The position numbers were made by a program, and so were the translations under genes. This document shows positions 1 to 5,638 of a DNA stretch of 6,519 nt, in pieces. The first letter of the stretch is position 1. Each line of letters begins with the position of its first letter. Where the stretch lies: contig CBFGSA010000141.1 in the NCBI GenBank assembly GCA_965651365.1, positions 1 to 6,519 of the forward strand, given 5' to 3'. Under the pieces are notes generated by a model. It was given only the letters and a program-made list of their open reading frames with translations, was not told the DNA's origin and did not search any database. Origin of the DNA: DASSBG01 sp965651365. Its GTDB lineage: Bacteria; Pseudomonadota; Gammaproteobacteria; Xanthomonadales; Rhodanobacteraceae.

Positions 1-271
1 CCTGCAGGTTGTCGGACTTCGCCCGTTCGAGACCCGTCTCGGTGCCGGTACCCCAGAGCTGGTAACGCAGTTCGGGCGGCGTGCCATACAGATGCGGGAA
101 CTCGCAGCGTGCCGCCTGCTCGATTTCGCGCGCGGTCAGTCCGGCCAGCCGGACCAGTGTGGGACGGGTCATGTGATCGACGGTCTGTTCGATTTCACGC
201 AATTCCCGTCCCAGCTTGGCGGCCCGGCTCATGGCGATAATACGATTGATCAAGTGCATCTTGTTTTCCAT
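1..271 (-). CDS. Unrecognised protein, N-terminal 90 codons (runs off left edge)
   Basis: This is an open frame from an ATG at 271 down to base 2 with no stop, so only the N-terminal 90 residues are visible. The first codon is preceded by AGGGGG (278-283 on the plus strand) with a 7-nt spacer, which supports this start over the in-frame ATG at codon 5. The protein begins MENKMHLINRIIAM and continues with a charged, probably helical stretch (roughly residues 15-55). After that comes a region with Cys, Pro, Tyr and Trp (CEFPHLYGTPPELRYQLWG, about residues 66-84). No signal peptide or membrane segment is seen. I do not recognise the family and assign no function. It is divergent from the sigma factor gene across a 345-bp gap, so a functional link cannot be claimed. 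The good ribosome site and codon-like composition make it a likely real gene. Confidence 0.7.
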   Translation of the reverse strand, partial: MENKMHLINRIIAMSRAAKLGRELREIEQTVDHMTRPTLVRLAGLTAREIEQAARCEFPHLYGTPPELRYQLWGTGTETGLERAKSDNLQ

Positions 272-616
272 ACCCCAGCCCCCTGAATGAATCGGGAAAC
301 AACAGCTTACCCACTTTGATTCAAAATGGCGAGTACTGCTTCACACATCGCGAAAATGCGGGGTTCGTGCCTGTTCTTCGAGCACGGAAGTTCCTGCCGT
401 CGCGTGCGCGGCCTGCCTGGTTTGAATTCGCCAAAGCCCTTGCCGGACGAGGCCTTGCGGCCTTGCCGGCGACGCGACCCGGAAGGGTTCGCACGGCGCC
501 CGGCGGACGTTTTGACAGCGGGGTGACCCAGATCAAGATCTTTCCCGCATTGCGGGGCATAATCCGGGCATGGGTGGCGGCTCGCGGTACCGCTGGCCGC
601 TGTATCCTCGACGGGG
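272..616. other. 345-bp divergent intergenic region
   Basis: This region lies between the left-edge minus-strand gene and the sigma factor gene. Several frames stay open through it on both strands, but none has a ribosome site or a recognisable protein, so I treat it as non-coding. It contains the AT-rich perfect inverted repeat TTTGA-T-TCAAA (315-325). It also holds a GC-rich hairpin at 448-465 (CGAGGCC and GGCCTTG, loop TTGC, one G-U pair) flanked by two copies of CCTTGCCGG (438-446, 461-469). A small hairpin CCCGC-ATT-GCGGG lies at 544-556, and a candidate promoter starts at 512. The 5' leader of the sigma gene would include the 544-556 hairpin if that promoter is used. Confidence 0.5.
512..539 (+). 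promoter_or_regulatory. Candidate sigma70-type promoter for the sigma-kinase operon
   Basis: A perfect -35 hexamer TTGACA (512-517) is followed after 16 bp by CAAGAT (534-539). The latter keeps the -10 positions A2, A5 and T6 but matches only 3 of 6. Transcription would start near 546 and give a leader of about 70 nt before the ATG at 617. A second, isolated -10-like CATAAT lies at 558-563 with no matching -35. This is seen by eye only; a housekeeping promoter would fit a sigma factor that is controlled after translation. Confidence 0.3.
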
Positions 617-1207
617 ATGGTGGTGAACGAACATGGTGACGATACCTTCGCCTTGCTGCATCGCTGCAATGAGGGCGACGAGGCGGCCTATGGGGAGCTG
701 TTCGGCAAGATCTACGATGATCTGCATCGGCGCGCCCGGCAGTGGAATGATCGAGCCGGTGCCACCCTGTCCACCACCGCCCTGGTGCACGAGACCTATC
801 TCAGCCTGGCCGGCGTGCACCTGTCGCTGAACGACAAGGCCCATTTCTTCCGTCTCGCGGCGCGGGCGATGCGCCGCGTGTTGATCGACGCCGCGCGCCG
901 CCGTGACGCGCTCAAGCGGGGTGACGGCTTTCGCCGCGTCACCCTGGACAGCAATCTGGTCGACGCGGCGCCGGGGATCGATGTGCTGGCGCTGGACGAG
1001 TCGCTGGAAAACCTGTCCACCAGCGAACCGCGACTGGCGCAGGTCGTGGACCTGCACTTCTTCGCCGGCCTCGGCTTTGGCGAAATCGCCACCTTGCTGA
1101 AACTGTCCGAACGCACCGTGGCACGCGACTGGCGCGCCGCGCGGGCTTTGTTGAGCCTGGCCTTGTCCGAGTCGGCGCCGGCCGCGGGCGGCAGCGGCCG
1201 TGCATGA
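617..1207 (+). CDS. ECF RNA polymerase sigma factor, ECF43-like, kinase-linked
   Basis: This 196-residue protein has the two domains of an extracytoplasmic-function sigma factor. Region 2 (about residues 12-96) includes a region 2.1 helix around residues 21-43 and a -10-recognition helix ending in RVLIDAARRR. Region 4 (about 130-183) has a helix-turn-helix at about 154-179 (FGEIATLLKLSERTVARDW). In region 2.2 the usual acidic DAED-type motif ahead of LVQE reads S52-T53-T54-A55 ahead of LVHE, so the clamp-binding charges are missing and phosphorylatable residues stand in their place. Families of this type (ECF43; EcfP, EcfK) are known to sit beside a Ser/Thr kinase and to need phosphorylation for activity. 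No anti-sigma gene is present and the kinase gene overlaps the 3' end. The start is uncertain among ATG 617, GTG 620 and GTG 623; GGGG at 613-616 would be better spaced for 623. The tail is Ala/Gly/Ser-rich. The sigma assignment is firm and the ECF43 assignment is probable. Confidence 0.92.
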   Translation: MVVNEHGDDTFALLHRCNEGDEAAYGELFGKIYDDLHRRARQWNDRAGATLSTTALVHETYLSLAGVHLSLNDKAHFFRLAARAMRRVLIDAARRRDALKRGDGFRRVTLDSNLVDAAPGIDVLALDESLENLSTSEPRLAQVVDLHFFAGLGFGEIATLLKLSERTVARDWRAARALLSLALSESAPAAGGSGRA

Positions 1208-3734
1208 GCTCGATCACCGCGTCGCGTCGCTCCTGCGCGCCGCGCTGGACCTCGAAGAGGCGGATCGGCATGCCTTCATCGAAAGGGAATGCGGTGGCGA
1301 TTCCGGTTTGCTGCGGCGCTTGCAGCAGTTGCTGGATCTTGATCGCTCCGCCTCCTTGCCGATGGATTTCCCGGTCGATGCGCTGGCCGCCAATCTGCTT
1401 GATGCTGCGACGGAAGACGCGCCGCAAGACATGGCAGGTCGGCGGATCGGCTCCTATCGATTGATCGATGTGTTGGGTCGCGGCGGCATGGGCGCGGTGT
1501 GGCTGGCCGAGCGCGATGATGGTGCATTCCAGCAGCAGGTCGCCTTGAAATTGATCCGCATGGGCATGGACAGCGCCCATGTACAGCGCCAGTTTCGCCA
1601 CGAGCGCAACCTGCTGGCGCGCTTGCGCCACCCCAATATCGCAGCCTTGATTGACGGCGGGCTGGATGACCATGGCCGGCCGTGGTTCGCCATGGAGCGT
1701 GTCGAGGGCGTCCCGCTTGACCAGTGGCTCAGGGACTCGCGTGCCGGTCTGCGCGTCCGACTCGAATTGTTCGTCAAGCTGTGCCGTGCGGTGGCGCATG
1801 CGCACCAGCACCTGATCGTGCACCGCGACCTGAAGCCGTCCAACGTGCTGGTGCAGGCCGACGGCGAACCGCGTCTGCTCGACTTTGGCATCGCCAAGCT
1901 GGTGGGGCAGGAAGACAGCGAGCGCACGGGCACCCACCACCGGTTTCTTACCCGCGATTTCGCCGCCCCGGAGCAGTTGAGCGGCGAAGCGGTAGGGACC
2001 GCCACCGATGTCTACGCGCTGGGACTGATTCTGTTCGAGCTCCTCACCGGGCTGCGTTACCGCAGCCTGGCCGGGGCCGCCAACGAGATCACCTTGCGCC
2101 CCAGCGCCGCGCTGTCCGGTGATACGGACGAGAGCACCACCCCACCCGAAGTGTCGCGCTCCGACCTGCGTGGCGACCTCGACGCAATCGTGTTGCGTGC
2201 CTTGGCGCACGACGTGGCACGCCGCTACAGCGGCGCCCAGCCGCTCGCCGACGATGTGCAACGCCACCTCGACGGCAAACCCATCGAGGCGAGATCCGAC
2301 AGTTTCCGCTACCGCGCCGGCAAGTTCGTGCGCCGCAACCGCCTGGCCAGCGCGATGACCCTGCTGGCGTTGCTGGCGCTGGTCAGCGGCTTGGCGATCA
2401 GCCTCTGGCAGACCCGCCGCGCCGAGCAGATGGCCAACCGTGCCGAACGTGCCAAGACCTTTCTGGCGGGGGTACTGACGGATGCCGACCCGTTTGCACC
2501 TGTCGCAAGCCAGGGCACTTCGCGGGGTGAGTTGCTGTCGCGCACCGCGGAGCGGATTGAGCACAATTTTTCGGATATGCCGGATCTGCAAATCGAACTG
2601 CGTGACATCATCGGCAACGCGCTGTTGAAAATGGGCAAGCAGGCGGAGGCTTTGTCGCTGCGCCAACGCAATGCCGATGCGACGCAAGCCCTGTATGGGC
2701 CGGTTTCCGAGGAATATGGTGTGGCCTTGGTCAACCTGGGAATCAGCCAGCGCAACGCCGGCGATGCCAGGGCGGCGACGCTCAACCTTGAGCGCGCACG
2801 CCAGCTGCTCGAGGACAGCGGCCCCGAGCGGGCCGCCGACCGCATTTCGGTGCTTACCGGCCTGGCTGCCCTCGCCAACCAGCGAGGCGACTTCGATGCC
2901 GCGCGCGGCTTCACCCAAAGCGTGATCCGCGACCGGATCGTGCTGCACGGCCCGGAGTCACCGGATCTGGCGATGGACTTCATGAACCTTGCTGCCAATG
3001 CCTACTACGCCGAGCGTTACCACGACGCCGAGAGCAGCGCTCGGCGCGCCCACGACATGATCGTGAGGCTGCTTGGTGCGGAGCATCCGCGCCTTCTGTA
3101 CGTCGACCACGTGCTGGGCATGGCCGAAGTTGGCGCCGGGCACTTTGATGCCGGGCTGGCCAGGCTCGAGCACGTCATGGAACGCGGCAGGGCGATATAC
3201 GGTCCCGACTCCCTCAAGCTGACCTCCGTACAGGGCGCGCTGGGATCGATGCAATTGCTTGCAGGGCATGCGCGCGAGGCCCTGACCACGCTGGAATACG
3301 TGTACTCCAGTACGGCGTCAGATTCCTGGACGCAGCGCGCCACCGTGGGTGCCCGGCTCGGGCAGGCGCGGTTTGTCAACGGTGACGCCGCAGGTGCCGA
3401 GGCAATCCTTCAGGAGATGCTGGATCACTGGCCATCGGGTTATCGTCCGGACCAGCGCCTGGTCACCCGCGCCTGGCTGGGCGCTGCCATCGCACAACGG
3501 GACAAAGCCAGCGGAGCAGGCATTGCCGTGCTGCGCCAGGCCCGCTCCGAACTCCTCGCCAGCCGCTGGCGCGGTCGTTCCGAGCTGGCGGACATCAACA
3601 TGTTGCTGGCAGGTCTCGTCGATGCACCCGAAGCCGCCATGCTGCGGCGCGAGGCGATCGAGGTGCGCAAGCGCGTTTTCGGGTCCGATGCCCCGAGGAG
3701 CTTGCTCGACAACGGCGTTGTGGCAAGGCCTTAG
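1200..3734 (+). CDS. Transmembrane Hanks-type Ser/Thr protein kinase with TPR-like C-terminal region
   Basis: The 844-residue protein starts with a helical N-terminal segment (1-80, ALDLEEADRHAFIERECGGD). The kinase domain spans about 85-357: glycine loop GRGGMGAV (93-100), ATP lysine K117, alpha-C E135, catalytic HRDLKPSN (208-215, D210 and N215), DFG (228-230) and APE (256-258). All catalytic residues are present, and the Arg before D210 makes it an RD kinase. The activation loop offers S240, T243, T245 and T251 as autophosphorylation sites. One hydrophobic segment (about 382-403) crosses the membrane after KFVRRNR. Beyond it lies an alpha-helical region with degenerate TPR-like pairs (about 465-700; for example residues 508-536 and 593-621), probably in the periplasm as a sensor. 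The GTG start lies inside the end of the sigma gene (8-bp overlap), which implies translational coupling. The likely substrate is the adjacent sigma factor, as in PknT/EcfP and PknS/EcfK. Substrate and signal are inferred, whereas the kinase identity is directly visible. Confidence 0.93.
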   Translation: MHELDHRVASLLRAALDLEEADRHAFIERECGGDSGLLRRLQQLLDLDRSASLPMDFPVDALAANLLDAATEDAPQDMAGRRIGSYRLIDVLGRGGMGAVWLAERDDGAFQQQVALKLIRMGMDSAHVQRQFRHERNLLARLRHPNIAALIDGGLDDHGRPWFAMERVEGVPLDQWLRDSRAGLRVRLELFVKLCRAVAHAHQHLIVHRDLKPSNVLVQADGEPRLLDFGIAKLVGQEDSERTGTHHRFLTRDFAAPEQLSGEAVGTATDVYALGLILFELLTGLRYRSLAGAANEITLRPSAALSGDTDESTTPPEVSRSDLRGDLDAIVLRALAHDVARRYSGAQPLADDVQRHLDGKPIEARSDSFRYRAGKFVRRNRLASAMTLLALLALVSGLAISLWQTRRAEQMANRAERAKTFLAGVLTDADPFAPVASQGTSRGELLSRTAERIEHNFSDMPDLQIELRDIIGNALLKMGKQAEALSLRQRNADATQALYGPVSEEYGVALVNLGISQRNAGDARAATLNLERARQLLEDSGPERAADRISVLTGLAALANQRGDFDAARGFTQSVIRDRIVLHGPESPDLAMDFMNLAANAYYAERYHDAESSARRAHDMIVRLLGAEHPRLLYVDHVLGMAEVGAGHFDAGLARLEHVMERGRAIYGPDSLKLTSVQGALGSMQLLAGHAREALTTLEYVYSSTASDSWTQRATVGARLGQARFVNGDAAGAEAILQEMLDHWPSGYRPDQRLVTRAWLGAAIAQRDKASGAGIAVLRQARSELLASRWRGRSELADINMLLAGLVDAPEAAMLRREAIEVRKRVFGSDAPRSLLDNGVVARP

Positions 3735-3887
3735 GCGGCCTCCGATTCTTCTCGTCATCCCGGAATCGCAAAGCGAAAGCCGGAATTCGTTGTCCGCAAT
3801 GTCATGTTTCGTCCGCCGTCTGCGCTTTTATCTCTGAGTGCGGCGAATTCGGGAGTCCGCGCCATCCCAATTTCGAGGACGTGAGCC
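3735..3887. other. 153-bp intergenic region before the delta-60 gene
   Basis: This gap contains the REP-like hairpin at 3760-3783, an imperfect direct repeat (AATTCG-TT-GTCCGC at 3784-3797 and AATTCG-GGA-GTCCGC at 3846-3860) and a third GTCCGC at 3811-3816. A small stem, GTGCGG (3838-3843) with CCGCGC (3857-3862), is also possible. TTTTAT at 3826-3831 resembles a -10 box, but no convincing -35 element lies at the right distance. I cannot decide whether the downstream gene is read through from the kinase or has its own promoter, possibly one read by the neighbouring ECF sigma factor. Confidence 0.45.
3760..3783. repeat. REP-like short hairpin element
   Basis: The unit CCGG-AA-TCGC-AAA-GCGA-AAG-CCGG folds into a stem of two 4-bp blocks with a small internal loop. 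It is preceded by CGTCATC. The form (GTCATCCCGGAATCGC followed by its partial complement) resembles dispersed extragenic palindromes common in Gammaproteobacteria with GC-rich genomes. No run of T follows, so it is not a classic terminator, though it lies 26 bp after the kinase stop and could protect the 3' end of the mRNA. Copy number in the genome cannot be judged from one copy. Confidence 0.4.
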
Positions 3888-5546
3888 ATGATCAGATGTC
3901 TTGTTTTTGCGGCGGTTGCCGCCCTTGTTGTCGGCGCGGCACATGCCGATGGCGCGGATGACTTCGCCAAAACCGCTTTTGACGCCACCTATCTGGCGCC
4001 AATCGAATCCACCATCGCCGGCACGACGCCGAGCGACCTGCTGCTTGACACGGCATTCAGTGGCGACGGTCTCAGAGGAATGTGGCCGCCCTCGGACGCT
4101 ACCTGGTCCCCGACGGACGACGGCGTTCAGATATTCCCGTGGGCGGCACAGGTCCAGTACCCTGGTCCTCCGCCGGTCACCTTCACCAAGCACGCCGGCT
4201 ACTATGTCGTCGGCAAACAGAAAAACGTGGCCGGCGACAGCTATCGAGCCTGGATTGCCCGGTACCGCCTTGATGGTAGCCAGGACACGAGCTTTGGTAC
4301 GAATGGCTGGATTTTCAGTGATGCGGTAGACAACGTCATCGACGCCCGGATCGTGGGTGACAAGGCCTACATCCTGGCCAACGTCCATCCGTTCTCGGTA
4401 ATTACAACCGAGGTCCTTTGTCTGGACATGAGTACTCTGACCGGTAGTGAGTGTGCCGGTTACACCGCGCTCTGGTTGGGTTGGACCATCGGTTCGACCA
4501 CTCACCGTACCGCTGCCTATGGCCAGAAGCTGGCCCATGACAGCCGCTTCGGCCTGTACGTGGCCGCGCGCATCATCAACACCGACCGCGGTCAGGAAGT
4601 CGGTATCGCCCGACTCGATGCCGAAACGGGCGCTCTGGTCACGGGTTTTGGCAACGGCGGCTACAACATCGGCTTGCCAAGCTGGGCCGGCGAGCCCAAC
4701 GCCGAGGTATCCGTCAATGCGCTGTTGGTCACCCCCACAGGTTATTCCGGTGGCACCCGGCTCTATGTTGCCGGCCAGATGCGGCGAACGGCGACGGACC
4801 ATGAAGGCTTCATCCTTGGCCTGGGACCATCGAACGGCGCAACCCAGACCGGTTGGAACTGGAACGATCGCAGCATCTACTATGAAAACGACAACGCTGG
4901 ATTCAAGAAGGATGCCGTCACGGCGCTGGCCATCCAGCGCAATGGCAAGATTGTCTATGCCGGCTGGTCGGAGACCGATGATCCCAAAGTCCAGCCGATG
5001 ATCATGGGCCGGCTCAACAGCGACGGGAGCCGCGATTCAAGTTTCTGCGCGGGTAACGCCAACAGCAGCATTTCCGGGAGCGCCTGCCTGGTCGATCCGC
5101 CGCGCAGTAATGCGTTTGTCACCTACAAGCCAGACTCCGTGCCGGTCGCCATTGCCGAACGTCGCCAAAACCGTGATCTGGTGGTGGTGCAGCGTTTCCA
5201 GGACAATGGAAGCAGCATCCTGATTCCACCACCCGGCAGTCCGGCCTACGACCGGGTTCGTGCCCTGGTGCAACAGTTCAGCGCCAACGGCAACGTCATG
5301 CATGCGCGACTCGCCGTCGACGTGCCGGGTTACAGCGCCGCGGACTACTGGTCACGGCCCTTCGCGGCCTGGATGGGGGGCACCGGGCTCTGGAACCTGG
5401 GCGAAAACACCGGTGTGGGCGAAGAAGTAGTGGCCATCGTCGGCACGCGCCTGTGGGCCGGGAGCGACTACGACGCCACCGTGATCCACCTCAAGTCCAA
5501 CGACAGCATCTTCGCCGACCCGTTCGGTGGCGCCCACAGCGACTGA
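3888..5546 (+). CDS. Secreted delta-60 repeat (DUF5122, beta-propeller-like) protein
   Basis: The 552-residue protein begins with a Sec signal peptide: MIRC, a hydrophobic core at about 5-18, and a likely cleavage site after AHA (residue 20). The mature part carries degenerate delta-60 repeats, the pattern of an x-LDGS-x-D-x-SFG-x-G strand pair. Examples are LDTAFSGDG (53-61), RLDGSQDTSFGTNG (127-140), RLDAETGALVTGFGNGG (242-258) and the block AIQRNGKIVYAGW followed by LNSDGSRDSSF (348-386). Weaker copies lie near 455-470 and 513-548. Such repeats usually form a beta-propeller in exported proteins of unknown biochemical role. Cys178/Cys189 and Cys387/Cys400 are closely spaced pairs that could form disulfides in the periplasm or outside the cell. 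No C-terminal sorting domain is evident. The start is well supported by GAGGA (3875-3879), 8 nt before the ATG. Proximity to the sigma-kinase pair makes it a candidate regulon member, but the 153-bp gap leaves this open. Confidence 0.85.
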   Translation: MIRCLVFAAVAALVVGAAHADGADDFAKTAFDATYLAPIESTIAGTTPSDLLLDTAFSGDGLRGMWPPSDATWSPTDDGVQIFPWAAQVQYPGPPPVTFTKHAGYYVVGKQKNVAGDSYRAWIARYRLDGSQDTSFGTNGWIFSDAVDNVIDARIVGDKAYILANVHPFSVITTEVLCLDMSTLTGSECAGYTALWLGWTIGSTTHRTAAYGQKLAHDSRFGLYVAARIINTDRGQEVGIARLDAETGALVTGFGNGGYNIGLPSWAGEPNAEVSVNALLVTPTGYSGGTRLYVAGQMRRTATDHEGFILGLGPSNGATQTGWNWNDRSIYYENDNAGFKKDAVTALAIQRNGKIVYAGWSETDDPKVQPMIMGRLNSDGSRDSSFCAGNANSSISGSACLVDPPRSNAFVTYKPDSVPVAIAERRQNRDLVVVQRFQDNGSSILIPPPGSPAYDRVRALVQQFSANGNVMHARLAVDVPGYSAADYWSRPFAAWMGGTGLWNLGENTGVGEEVVAIVGTRLWAGSDYDATVIHLKSNDSIFADPFGGAHSD

Positions 5547-5553
5547 ATTCCGG

Positions 5554-5589
5554 GGGTTGCGCCGCCTCGCCCTGTGCGCGGCGCGACCC
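5554..5589. terminator. Strong GC-rich stem-loop between convergent genes
   Basis: GGGTTGCGCCGC (5554-5565) pairs with GCGGCGCGACCC (5578-5589) over 12 bp with a single G-U wobble, leaving a 12-nt loop. It starts 7 nt after the stop of the delta-60 gene and lies 49 bp beyond the psd stop, so it is well placed to end or stabilise transcripts from both sides. There is no U-run on either strand, so if it terminates it does so without the classic signal. A second, weaker stem, GGCAGC (5597-5602) with GCTGCC (5620-5625), follows nearer psd. Confidence 0.5.
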
Positions 5590-5638
5590 TCGGCGCGGCA
5601 GCATCGGTGGCCAAGGAGGGCTGCCTTGCCTGCTTGCC

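Noticed and set aside
307..669. Open frames on both strands in the divergent intergenic region
   Set aside because: No ribosome site, no family resemblance and several competing frames; high GC content alone explains the lack of stops.
1204..1464. ATG at 1204 as the kinase start
   Set aside because: It is in another frame and ends after 86 codons; the kinase motifs are only in the GTG 1200 frame.
939..2948. 669-codon open frame on the minus strand
   Set aside because: It lies opposite the sigma and kinase genes, whose motifs are intact. The translation is rich in Gln, His and Arg with no domain, as expected for an antisense shadow in GC-rich DNA.
3828..4802. 324-codon open frame on the minus strand
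   Set aside because: It is the antisense of the secreted delta-60 gene, which has a signal peptide, repeats and a good ribosome site. The minus frame has no recognisable features.
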